Of a stretch of DNA of 21,530 nucleotides, positions 15,303-21,225 are shown in pieces (the first letter of the stretch is position 1; each line of letters begins with the position of its first letter). The position numbers were made by a program, and so were the translations under genes. The DNA is from a virus, in the IMG/VR virus record IMGVR_UViG_3300014720_000222, positions 1 to 21,530 of that record. One strand, given 5' to 3'. The notes under the pieces are model-generated. The model was not told the DNA's origin and made no database searches. It worked only from the letters and a program-made list of their open reading frames with translations.

Positions 15303-15782
15303 TCAATTTTCGGGCAGCTTCAGCACGTCAGCATGGTGTGTGAGTGCGATTCGCATGATGGGCTTGCCAGCCGATGGGTGGTCGCCGCGATTGCGTGCCC
15401 ATACCGAATGGGTTTCGCCCAGCCCTGCAATGGCAACGAGGCAGTCATAGAGGTCTTGACCGTGGGCGGTGCGGTAGATTTGTAGCTTCGCGCGCGCGGC
15501 CAGCTGGTGGTCGGACACGTGGTCCGTACCGCCCCGGATGGCGGGTTCATAGCTCTGCGCGCGGACGGGATGCCCACAGGCGACATAGTAAGTCGCCTGG
15601 AACTGATAGCCCGCCTCGGCTTGACGGCGGGTAATAGTGCCATCGGCCAAATACTGGCTGATGGCGCTCTCAATGGCAAACCACGGCTTCGGCGTCCTGT
15701 CCCTGCCGGGATCTGCTCTGAGGATGCCGCCCTGACGTTCGCGTTCGGCGGTGGGGCGGATGGGTGTTTCTGGCTGACTCAT
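15303..15782 (-). CDS. Unknown protein at the Q-antiterminator position, 159 aa
   Basis: The last gene of the replication operon encodes MSQPETPIRPTAERERQGGI... with a basic, disordered head (1-33), a helix-turn-helix-like middle (AIESAISQYLADGTITRRQA, 36-55, then AGYQFQATYYVACG), a second helical region (DHQLAARAKLQIYRTA, 91-106; YDCLVAIAGLGET, 112-124) and a helical end (PIMRIALTHHADVLKLPEN). The outline, IT-x-x-Q-x-x-AG-x-x-F followed by two helical blocks, resembles DUF6456-type alphaproteobacterial proteins, but I cannot confirm this. It overlaps the upstream gene by 4 bases (ATGA). Its stop lies 15 bases from a promoter that is followed by a terminator in front of the late genes, which is where lambdoid phages put Q. 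An antiterminator or late activator role is inference from this position. Confidence 0.6.
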   Translation of the reverse strand: MSQPETPIRPTAERERQGGILRADPGRDRTPKPWFAIESAISQYLADGTITRRQAEAGYQFQATYYVACGHPVRAQSYEPAIRGGTDHVSDHQLAARAKLQIYRTAHGQDLYDCLVAIAGLGETHSVWARNRGDHPSAGKPIMRIALTHHADVLKLPEN

Positions 15783-16732
15783 GAAACCACCTTCAACACA
15801 AAGTTGTCACCGAAATGCGCGCATAACCTGTCGCCGTAAACCGTATCAATCTTATCGCGCGCAAATTTGGACGCGACGACAAGGCTGGCAACACTGCCGT
15901 TGGGCTTGGCAGTGGCAAACCACGCTTGCCATTCTGTAGGCGGCAGGCTGGCCTTGAAGGCTTGCCAGCGCGGAATATTGTCGGCCCAGTCGGGGCCATG
16001 AGCAACGGGCCGCGTGGGGGCTTCGTCGGCCTGCAAGTAGCCTTCCCAGCGGCGTTCAGACAGCCAGCCTTGCGCGTGTTTGGCCGGGTATTCGCGGCCC
16101 CGCTTGCGCGTTTCGGCGTCGAGGAAAGCCTTGTATTTCGCCACTGCGGCAAGAAGGCTTGGCAATGGGGGCAAATGGGACTTTTGCGCCCGCCAGGACT
16201 TCAAAGCGGCGGCTTTGGACATGTTCGGACTGCGGGGGTACGCTTTCCAAAACACTTCGAAGTCAGCCAAACGCCCGTCCGGGCCGTCAGGACCGGACAT
16301 GTGTTTTATATCTTTAGATATATGTGAGTTGTGAGTTGTGTCAGCCCCAAGTGTTACCTTGGGTACGACTTCAGGTAATGCATTATCCCTCTTGGCTTGA
16401 CGTGCCGCCACACCCAACGCTGAACGAGCCATGAGGCTGTTAAAGCGTTCAACTGCTGTGGCGCGCTCTTCCTCAAGGCGCTTCTGCCGATAGCCGTCCT
16501 GTCCTTCGTGAAAGAAAGCGAGGACGGTATCCTTGTCTTCGGCCCATTCTGACTCAGAAGCGCGGGCTATTGCCCGCAGCGCGGCGTCCACCTTTGGTAG
16601 CGGCCGGTCCTGCTTCCATGAGTACATGAGCAACAGAAGGTATTGTCCATGCTGCCTGGCTGTCAGGTGCATGGTGTCTGCCAGGTAGTCCGCTATCCAA
16701 AGCGGCATGAAGTTTTCGGGGCGGTTGGTCAT
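15779..16732 (-). CDS. Phage replication protein: DUF1376 domain plus DnaA-domain-I-like C-terminus (317 aa)
   Basis: The N-terminus (about 8-95) is a clear DUF1376 domain: MPLWIADYLADTMHLTARQH, then GQYLLLLMYSWKQDRPLP. This domain is common in phage O-like replication initiators. The middle has FWKAYPRSPNMSKAAALKSW (161-180) and HAQGWLSERRWEGY (219-232), also seen in phage replication proteins. The C-terminus (about 255-316) reads RWQAFKASLPPTEWQAWFAT, then LVVASKFARDKIDTVYGDRL, ending FVLKVV. That matches the pattern of DnaA domain I (W-x-x-h ... W-F ... L-x-h-x-x-x-F-x-x-x-h-x-x-x-Y), which binds DnaB and DiaA-type partners. It may recruit the host helicase. The start overlaps the upstream stop by 4 bases. 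The family call for the N-terminus is strong, for the C-terminus moderate. Confidence 0.82.
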   Translation of the reverse strand: MTNRPENFMPLWIADYLADTMHLTARQHGQYLLLLMYSWKQDRPLPKVDAALRAIARASESEWAEDKDTVLAFFHEGQDGYRQKRLEEERATAVERFNSLMARSALGVAARQAKRDNALPEVVPKVTLGADTTHNSHISKDIKHMSGPDGPDGRLADFEVFWKAYPRSPNMSKAAALKSWRAQKSHLPPLPSLLAAVAKYKAFLDAETRKRGREYPAKHAQGWLSERRWEGYLQADEAPTRPVAHGPDWADNIPRWQAFKASLPPTEWQAWFATAKPNGSVASLVVASKFARDKIDTVYGDRLCAHFGDNFVLKVVS

Positions 16733-17244
16733 GCAGGCACCAGCGCGTGTGGAAAATCGCTGGCCGCAATCAATATCGGCGGGTCACCCCTGAAGCGCCT
16801 GACATCAAACGCAAGAAATTTCGTGCCGTCTTCATTGTCCTTGGCATGCGGCGCCACTTCTTTTCTGTCCGCACCTCGGATCAGGTGCGCGCGCCAAGAA
16901 TGCAAGTTAATCAGCATCCAGTGTGCAATGGTGTTCCCGCTTTCGGCGGCGTGTCCGTAAAACATCCAATCCCCGTAACCATTTACCAGTTTGGACAATT
17001 CAGTTTCAGCGCCACTGTCCCTATGTGAACGGACTGTAAAGTCGTACGGGTACTTTTGTGCATATCCGTATCTTCTCATGCGGCAGGCAATGCGTTTGTC
17101 GCGCGCCGCCAAAATGATCAAATCAGTCGCCCGCTTGCAGTCCTCTTCAATCGGTGCTGGTTCCAAAAGGTATGGGCCGACAATCCGCTTCATTTCAGGG
17201 ATGTAGCGGTCAGACCACGCCCTATCCTTTTGGTACTCGGTCAT
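16729..17244 (-). CDS. Conserved phage protein of unknown function, 171 aa
   Basis: MTEYQKDRAWSDRYIPEMKR... has a conserved-looking core: PAPIEEDCKRATDLIILAAR (29-48), RIACRMRRYGYAQKYPYDFT (51-70), VRSHRDSGAETELSKLVNGY (71-90), GDWMFYGHA (91-99), and HSWRAHLIR (115-123). The order acid, TDL, a strand with IACRMRR, then DFTVRS and a GAETE helix recalls the spacing of restriction-fold nucleases, but no clean PD-(D/E)xK motif is present, so I do not assign it. It overlaps both neighbours by 4 bases (ATGA) inside the replication operon, between the methylase and the DUF1376 protein. A DNA-related role is inference from context. Confidence 0.7.
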   Translation of the reverse strand: MTEYQKDRAWSDRYIPEMKRIVGPYLLEPAPIEEDCKRATDLIILAARDKRIACRMRRYGYAQKYPYDFTVRSHRDSGAETELSKLVNGYGDWMFYGHAAESGNTIAHWMLINLHSWRAHLIRGADRKEVAPHAKDNEDGTKFLAFDVRRFRGDPPILIAASDFPHALVPA

Positions 17245-18380
17245 TCCGCAGCCTCAAACTTTGAGGTTTCATTACCGTATTGACTAAAACCATCGCGCGC
17301 TTCCCGGCTGAACACGTCAATACGCGGACCCGTGGTGACGCGACGTATCACGTCATAGAATTCGTCCGGCTTGCGGCTATGTTCGCGCCGGGGGGCTTCA
17401 AAGCAGACATTGAATGCTTTAGTGTCCGCAAATGTCGGCGCCCCACGCCGGGCATAGATCGCGAATTCGCAATTGTACTGGGGCAAGCCAAAAGGTTGAA
17501 ATCCGCCCGGCTTGTGCCAGACCATGGTGAGCACATACCGAAAGCCCCAGGCGTCCAGCAGCCGCAACGACATGGGCAGGAATTTGTGCGTGGTCCAGCA
17601 AAACAGGTGGCAGTCATCTGCCGCCATATCTGCGACAGGGAACGCGGCCAGCTGGTCTTCCGCCATGATCGGATAATCGAAAGCAACCTGATGCTCACGA
17701 ACATCACGCTCGATCTTTTCCATTGGCCACGGCGGGTCGATGACGATCGTGCTGAATTTGCCCGCTGGGATGTGTACCGGCGTGGCGGCGATGGCTAGGA
17801 TTTCTGCGCGTCGAACTTCTGCCTTGTGAATGCGTATCCGCTTCGCCGCTTCCAGAATTTCCTTTTCGCCCTTGGCGACGATTTCCGTCTGTTCGACCTT
17901 GGGCAAGGTCGCCACGTCAGCGGCGGCACTGACAGATACCCTGCCCGCTTCAACGGCTTTCACTAGTTCGGGCGTCCCCTGCTTATGAACTGTCTTGGCG
18001 CGCTCAACACTCGCACGACCAACATTGAGCATCGTTGAAGCTACCTCAATTGAGGTACCTTGAACTTTGTCACCGCGTTGCCCGTCTTGCAGGGACGCAA
18101 TTTTGGCCCCCGCCATCGCCCTCTGGCTTTCGTCCAGGTGCCGCCGCGCCACGTTCTTTGACACGACAAACGCCACCGGGTCAGCCCCTTCGAACACTTC
18201 GAAGTGCGGCTCTACCCCAGCTGCAACGCACGCCCTGTAGCGATTGCGCCCGTCCAGAATATCGCCGTCGAGCGTGACAATGGCTTCAAGCAATCCCTGC
18301 TTGGCCACGTCAGCAACAAGCGCGTCAAATTCCGCGCCTTCGATCAAAGGAAACACGTCTGCAAGGGGGTGATATTTCAT
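17241..18380 (-). CDS. ParB-like domain fused to MT-A70-type adenine methyltransferase (379 aa)
   Basis: Residues about 1-100 form a ParB/Srx-like N-terminal domain: DGDILDGRNRYRACVAAGVE (38-57) and KNVARRHLDESQRAMAGAKI (75-94), the two ParB box-like motifs. A helical linker follows (105-200). Residues about 205-370 form an MT-A70 family N6-adenine methyltransferase with the catalytic DPPW motif (IVIDPPW, 212-218), HLFCWTTHKFLP (258-269), WGFRYVLTMVWHKPG (278-292) and EFYDVIRRV (340-348). It probably methylates adenine in phage or host DNA using S-adenosylmethionine. The ATG at 18380 overlaps the upstream stop (ATGA), which supports this start over one at 18467. No restriction enzyme gene is adjacent, so it looks like an orphan methylase, perhaps for protection against host restriction. 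Confidence 0.88.
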   Translation of the reverse strand: MKYHPLADVFPLIEGAEFDALVADVAKQGLLEAIVTLDGDILDGRNRYRACVAAGVEPHFEVFEGADPVAFVVSKNVARRHLDESQRAMAGAKIASLQDGQRGDKVQGTSIEVASTMLNVGRASVERAKTVHKQGTPELVKAVEAGRVSVSAAADVATLPKVEQTEIVAKGEKEILEAAKRIRIHKAEVRRAEILAIAATPVHIPAGKFSTIVIDPPWPMEKIERDVREHQVAFDYPIMAEDQLAAFPVADMAADDCHLFCWTTHKFLPMSLRLLDAWGFRYVLTMVWHKPGGFQPFGLPQYNCEFAIYARRGAPTFADTKAFNVCFEAPRREHSRKPDEFYDVIRRVTTGPRIDVFSREARDGFSQYGNETSKFEAAE

Positions 18381-18631
18381 GCGCGTACCGTTGGGTTGGG
18401 GTTTAGGGCATGCACCGGCCAGCCGCCGACCATGTCGGAGCGAATGCAGAAAACCTGGCCGGGGCAATGGGCCGCGCGGTCACCAAGCTCGATGGACGTG
18501 GCCACGTTTGTGGTGACAATCTTGCCCTTGTCAGCCCAGTAATCGCGGATGCGCTGGGCCAGTACTTGTGCGTGATGCAGCTGGCACCAATCGCGGCTGG
18601 GAAGGCTGGTCGGGGTCTGGCGTCCGGTCAT
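18377..18631 (-). CDS. Hypothetical 84-aa protein
   Basis: I start this gene at the ATG at 18631, which overlaps the DUF1064 stop by 4 bases. The same frame is open much further upstream, but that part runs antiparallel in composition to the DUF1064 gene and is not coding. The product MTGRQTPTSLPSRDWCQLHH has a helix AQVLAQRIRDYWADKG (21-36), then ATSIELGDRAAHCPGQVFCI (44-63) and GGWPVHALNP. The last part could be a short beta sheet with two Cys. It is tightly coupled with the methylase (ATGA overlap). No family is recognised. Confidence 0.68.
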   Translation of the reverse strand: MTGRQTPTSLPSRDWCQLHHAQVLAQRIRDYWADKGKIVTTNVATSIELGDRAAHCPGQVFCIRSDMVGGWPVHALNPNPTVRA

Positions 18632-19023
18632 ATCTCTTGGACCTCGATGTTCAGCAAAGCGCGCATCAGTTTCTTTTTCAGTCTGTAGACCGGCGTCTGC
18701 ACGCCTTTGCTGTCCACCACGACGCGCTTGCCGTTTTTGAAAAAAACCGCGTCGGCAATGTAGGTCGTGACCAGCTGGCCGTTGACCGACAGCCGGAACT
18801 TCGGCTGACGTTCCAAGCGGGTAATCAAGCCCGCCTTCTCGCGCAGCTTTAGGGCGCACCAATCGGCATATTCTTTCTTGCTGGCGAAGCGGCCTTCTTC
18901 GGTCACGATGGGCTGGTTTTTGTATTTCCTGCGTGAGGGAGCGGCTGGCGCACCGGACAGGGTATCGCCAGCCGCCGACGCGCGCGCTGCCTTCGGGGGG
19001 AATGTGCGCGCGTGTTTCTTCAC
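18628..19023 (-). CDS. DUF1064 family PD-(D/E)xK-like nuclease (131 aa)
   Basis: After a basic disordered head (1-30), the sequence shows RKYKNQPI (32-39), GRFASKKEYADWCALKLREK (44-63), GLITRLERQPKFRLSV (65-80), YIADAVFF (88-95), VVVDSKGVQTPVYRLKKKLM (101-120). This matches the DUF1064 pattern, with candidate active-site residues E51, D91, D104 and K106 (D-x-K followed by G and T). Such small phage proteins are thought to be structure-specific or Holliday-junction-like endonucleases. A role in processing replication or recombination intermediates fits the operon. The start at 19023 overlaps the preceding gene by 4 bases. Confidence 0.82.
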   Translation of the reverse strand: MKKHARTFPPKAARASAAGDTLSGAPAAPSRRKYKNQPIVTEEGRFASKKEYADWCALKLREKAGLITRLERQPKFRLSVNGQLVTTYIADAVFFKNGKRVVVDSKGVQTPVYRLKKKLMRALLNIEVQEI

Positions 19024-19241
19024 TTCGCCGCCACCTTGAGTTCAAGGATGTCGCTCTGTTCGTTTTCAAGGATTGGACGCGGGTTTGCTGGCGCCTTCTC
19101 GACAACGCAGCTGCGAACGTGGGCCAGGATGCGGTCGATGAGGATCTCACGCTTGGACAGATGGCCCCGGCCCGCGAGCGGGTCGGCGTCCACTTGCACG
19201 AAAATCTGTTCAAGCGTTGCTTTTGTCAGTTGTGTATTCAC
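19020..19241 (-). CDS. Hypothetical 73-aa protein, probable GTG start
   Basis: A GTG at 19241 has AAGGAG 7 bases upstream and follows the preceding stop by 19 bases, so I prefer it. An ATG at 19316, also with AAAGGA upstream, would add 25 residues but overlap the upstream gene by 56 bases. The product (M)NTQLTKATLEQIFVQVDADP... has HLSKREILIDRILAHVRSCV (27-46), a helical, charged segment, and an acidic end. No family is recognised. It lies between the DnaA domain IV gene and the nuclease gene. Confidence 0.6.
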   Translation of the reverse strand: MNTQLTKATLEQIFVQVDADPLAGRGHLSKREILIDRILAHVRSCVVEKAPANPRPILENEQSDILELKVAAK

Positions 19242-19260
19242 GTCAGTCTCCTTGCGGCTG

Positions 19261-19788
19261 CTAAACCATGTCGGCTTGGGAAGCTGGTTGACTGGCTTCC
19301 ATGGTCGCTTGGTCATTGGCTTTCCTTTCAGAAATAACCCCCGCCTTACGCTTCGCCGCGCGGTTTTCCCGCGCCAGCTTTATCGTTCCGTGTTCGTACA
19401 TCGTGGGACGGCGCGTCATGTTCATGACGCTGGTGTGATCCATGCCGCCAAAGAATTGACCGATGCGCGGGAAGGACCAGCCCTTCACCTCGCGCAACCG
19501 CTTCATGACGTCACAGCGTGCATTGACGATCCGCGTGCAGCGCGACCTCGTCATGATGTCTTTGGTGGTCAGGTTGGTGCCGTTAATGGCGTTGTGCCAC
19601 CAGAGGATCTCGGCCACGAGTTCGCGCGTGGCGCGCGCGGGCGTGTTGATGTCATCGCTGGCGCGGCGCTGGTTCCACACCGCGCTTTCCGGCACGCCAA
19701 GGCGTCGCGCTTCGGCAATCGTGTCTTCATCATTAGTTGGTAAATCCGCGAAGCGTGAGGCAGCGCATGGACGGGATGTCTGGTCCAT
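19261..19788 (-). CDS. DnaA domain IV (DNA-binding) protein, 175 aa
   Basis: The region about residues 55-128 matches the DnaA C-terminal domain: ELVAEILWWHNAINGTNLTT (56-75), KDIMTRSRCTRIVNARCDVM (76-95), KRLREVKGWSFPRIGQFFGG (96-115), MDHTSVMNMTRRP (116-128). The G-x-F-x-G-x-DHTSV signature is the helix-turn-helix that binds DnaA boxes. The AAA+ part of DnaA is absent, so this is a stand-alone DNA-binding domain. It could compete with host DnaA for its boxes or mark the phage origin. A long N-terminal tail and a basic C-terminal tail (KLARENRAAKRKA) flank it. I start at the ATG at 19788; the in-frame extension to 19902 would overlap the Cro-like gene. Confidence 0.82.
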   Translation of the reverse strand: MDQTSRPCAASRFADLPTNDEDTIAEARRLGVPESAVWNQRRASDDINTPARATRELVAEILWWHNAINGTNLTTKDIMTRSRCTRIVNARCDVMKRLREVKGWSFPRIGQFFGGMDHTSVMNMTRRPTMYEHGTIKLARENRAAKRKAGVISERKANDQATMEASQPASQADMV

Positions 19789-19792
19789 GGTT

Positions 19793-20029
19793 CTATTCTG
19801 CTGCCTGAACTGTTTGGGGAATGGATGCCAAGGACAGGCCAAGAAGGTCATCGGCAGTGACCGCACCGCCGCTGGCTTCGTAGACCTTGCGAATGACATC
19901 AACGCTGACGCGGTTTCTGTACTTCTCAGGGCGACACAGCTTGCTGACGCACGCCTTGCTTAGGCCCGCTTCGCGCGCGAACTCGACCTGGCGCTTGTTT
20001 CTGCTGATAAGGTATTGGCGAAGGTTCAT
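19793..20029 (-). CDS. Cro-like HTH regulator (78 aa)
   Basis: The first gene of the leftward replication operon encodes MNLRQYLISRNKRQVEFARE..., with a helix-turn-helix at about 13-35 (QVEFAREAGLSKACVSKLCR) and a third helix (VSVDVIRKVYEASGGAVTAD, 41-60). It resembles short Cro/YdaS-type XRE proteins. It is divergent from the CI-like gene at 20105, with a 75-base control region between them. It most likely represses the repressor gene or the early operons. No Shine-Dalgarno is visible before the ATG, and the predicted promoter leaves an almost leaderless transcript. Confidence 0.8.
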   Translation of the reverse strand: MNLRQYLISRNKRQVEFAREAGLSKACVSKLCRPEKYRNRVSVDVIRKVYEASGGAVTADDLLGLSLASIPQTVQAAE

Positions 20030-20032
20030 GAT

Positions 20033-20060
20033 TGGACAGTTTCATGAAAAGAAATATGCT
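20033..20060 (+). promoter_or_regulatory. Promoter for the rightward CI-like gene
   Basis: Plus strand: TGGACA (20033-20038, 5 of 6 to TTGACA), a 16-base spacer, TATGCT (20055-20060, 4 of 6 to TATAAT). Predicted start is near 20067, 26-38 bases before the candidate ATGs. The -10 overlaps the -35 of the opposed promoter. Confidence 0.5.
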
Positions 20061-20077
20061 GTCAAGCCCGAATTCGG
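20034..20077. promoter_or_regulatory. Candidate operator cluster in the divergent control region
   Basis: Symmetric elements seen are GACAG/CTGTC arms (20035-20039 and 20059-20063), a perfect TTCATGAA (20041-20048), and a perfect CCGAATTCGG (20068-20077). GGACAGTTTCA (20034-20044) recurs exactly at 20483-20493. These could be binding sites for one or both HTH proteins. Confidence 0.45.
20038..20065 (-). promoter_or_regulatory. Promoter for the leftward (Cro/replication) operon
   Basis: Minus strand: a perfect -35 TTGACA (20065-20060), a 16-base spacer and a weak -10 GAAACT (20043-20038). Predicted start is around 20031, only 2-3 bases before the ATG at 20029. It overlaps, face to face, the rightward promoter, so the two should exclude each other. 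Confidence 0.55.
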
Positions 20078-20104
20078 CAGCGCGACTGTTTTATGCTTCC
20101 CCCC

Positions 20105-20410
20105 ATGACCAGAGGCACGGGCAGGAACCTATTCAGGAAGTGGCGCGACCACTGCCAGCTGACGCAGGACCAAGTGGCCCAGCGAACGGGCCTGCCGAAG
20201 TCCACAGTGTCCAAACTGGAAAACGGGAAAATGGAATATACCCAAGGCCACCTTGAGGCTTTGGCGCATGCCTATGGTGTCGAACCCGCTGACTTGATCG
20301 GCAGGCTGCCGGGCGCACCCCAGGAACTCACCTTGTTGGTGAACAAAATCCCGGCTGAAAACAGGGAAGCCGCAATCACCGTTCTGAAAGCTTTGATCAA
20401 GGTCGCTTAA
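20105..20410 (+). CDS. CI-like XRE repressor, short form (101 aa)
   Basis: MTRGTGRNLFRKWRDHCQLT contains an XRE helix-turn-helix: LTQDQVAQRTGLPKSTVSKL (19-38), ENGKMEYTQGHLEALAHAYG (39-58), VEPADLIG (59-66). The C-terminal part (70-101) is a short helix (AENREAAITVLKALIKVA), perhaps for dimerisation. It has no LexA/S24 peptidase domain, so induction by RecA self-cleavage is not expected. An ATG at 20093 would add four residues (MLPP); neither start has a Shine-Dalgarno. It is the best candidate for the lysogeny repressor because it is divergent from the Cro-like gene. Confidence 0.8.
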   Translation: MTRGTGRNLFRKWRDHCQLTQDQVAQRTGLPKSTVSKLENGKMEYTQGHLEALAHAYGVEPADLIGRLPGAPQELTLLVNKIPAENREAAITVLKALIKVA

Positions 20411-20465
20411 CCCTAAGCTGCGACGTTTTGGCACATGCAAATGCGCCCAATTCATGTTGCTTCAA

Positions 20466-20493
20466 TAGAATGTTTCATTGGCGGACAGTTTCA
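20466..20493 (+). promoter_or_regulatory. Candidate promoter/operator of the second rightward operon
   Basis: The 121-base gap 20411-20531 holds a TAGAAT hexamer (20466-20471, 5 of 6 to the -10 consensus, but with no clear -35), GTTTCA at 20472-20477 and 20488-20493, and GGACAGTTTCA (20483-20493), identical to the sequence in the divergent control region. The site is probably under the same regulators. I saw no terminator after the CI-like gene. Confidence 0.4.
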
Positions 20494-20531
20494 CTTGTAG
20501 CAAGATGACCGTGCCAACAAGGAGCACGGCA

Positions 20532-20699
20532 ATGCTGCCAAACACACCAGAACGTATCAGCGCAATGGCGATTGCCATTGCCATTTTCGTAGGCGCGGGC
20601 CTGACCGCGTTTAACGTCGGGCGGTATGACGCCCAGCATCGGACGGACTGCAAGACGCTGCGCCCGCTGTCCCTGCCGTTCAAGGGGACGCTGCCATGA
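20532..20699 (+). CDS. Small single-pass membrane protein, 55 aa
   Basis: The ATG at 20532 has AAGGAG 7 bases upstream. The product MLPNTPERISAMAIAIAIFV... has a hydrophobic segment ISAMAIAIAIFVGAGLTAF (9-27), followed by a polar tail with one Cys (DAQHRTDCKTLRPLSL). This suggests an inner-membrane protein with the short N-terminus inside. No family is recognised. It overlaps the next gene by 4 bases (ATGA). Possible roles include superinfection exclusion or metabolism of early genes; nothing in the sequence chooses between them. Confidence 0.62.
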   Translation: MLPNTPERISAMAIAIAIFVGAGLTAFNVGRYDAQHRTDCKTLRPLSLPFKGTLP

Positions 20700-20932
20700 C
20701 TGCAGAACCCATGACGGAACAGCAGTTCTACTGGGAACAGGCCATGGACCGCGAAGACACCCGCGCCATGATCGAAGAGGTTCGCCGCCTCGAAGACTTC
20801 AAGGACAGGTTGTTCGAAGAACGCGGCGACTTGCGGTCTATCGAATGGAAGCTGAAATACGACCTCGCATGCATGGCATGGGCGCGCGCCTACAACAGGC
20901 TGCAAGATCACCTGAAGGCGTTGCTGCCATGA
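20696..20932 (+). CDS. Small acidic helical protein, 78 aa
   Basis: MTAEPMTEQQFYWEQAMDRE... is rich in Glu, Asp and Arg, with a long helix around residues 20-50 (RAMIEEVRRLEDFKDRLFEE) and a second one (IEWKLKYDLACMAWARAYNR, 49-68). No family is recognised. Both ends overlap neighbours by 4 bases (ATGA), supporting co-translation in the rightward early operon. Confidence 0.65.
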   Translation: MTAEPMTEQQFYWEQAMDREDTRAMIEEVRRLEDFKDRLFEERGDLRSIEWKLKYDLACMAWARAYNRLQDHLKALLP

Positions 20933-21225
20933 GCGACCGCGACACCTATGGCCTGTACCAGTGGCAAGGCCAGTACGGCGACATCGAAGGTGACGAGCAA
21001 GACAGGCCGCGTCGCAAGCGTCCCGGCCCTGAGTTTCCTTTCACCCCCGTCCGCCGCTGCGTGCGCTGCGACGGCTTTATGGTGGCGTGGGCGCGCTTTG
21101 CCCACGTCACTCGCCAGAAGGCAACGGAATGCCACCATTGCTTGGGTGAAATCCGCTGCGACAGCGGCAAGCACAACATCGAGCCGGGACGCGGCTGCGT
21201 GGTCTGCGAGGTGTTCCGTGGATAA
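20929..21225 (+). CDS. Cys-rich, probable zinc-binding protein (98 aa)
   Basis: I start at the ATG at 20929 (4-base overlap with the upstream stop) and not at the upstream openings of this frame. The product MSDRDTYGLYQWQGQYGDIE has an acidic head, a basic patch (RPRRKRPG, about 26-33), then CVRC (44-47), CHHC (68-71), a Cys at 77 and CVVC (91-94). Four Cys groups suggest one or two structural zinc ions. It may bind nucleic acid. It is an early rightward gene of unknown role. Confidence 0.66.
   Translation: MSDRDTYGLYQWQGQYGDIEGDEQDRPRRKRPGPEFPFTPVRRCVRCDGFMVAWARFAHVTRQKATECHHCLGEIRCDSGKHNIEPGRGCVVCEVFRG

Noticed and set aside
18632-19213. Upstream extension of the 84-aa gene's frame as a 278-aa protein
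   Set aside because: The added part is Arg/Ser-rich and overlaps the DUF1064 and 73-aa genes completely. The coupled ATG at 18631 explains the real gene.
20462-20911. A 149-codon minus-strand frame with a hydrophobic C-terminus
   Set aside because: It is antisense to the coupled membrane-peptide and acidic genes. Its hydrophobic part is the reverse reading of alternating GCNATN codons.
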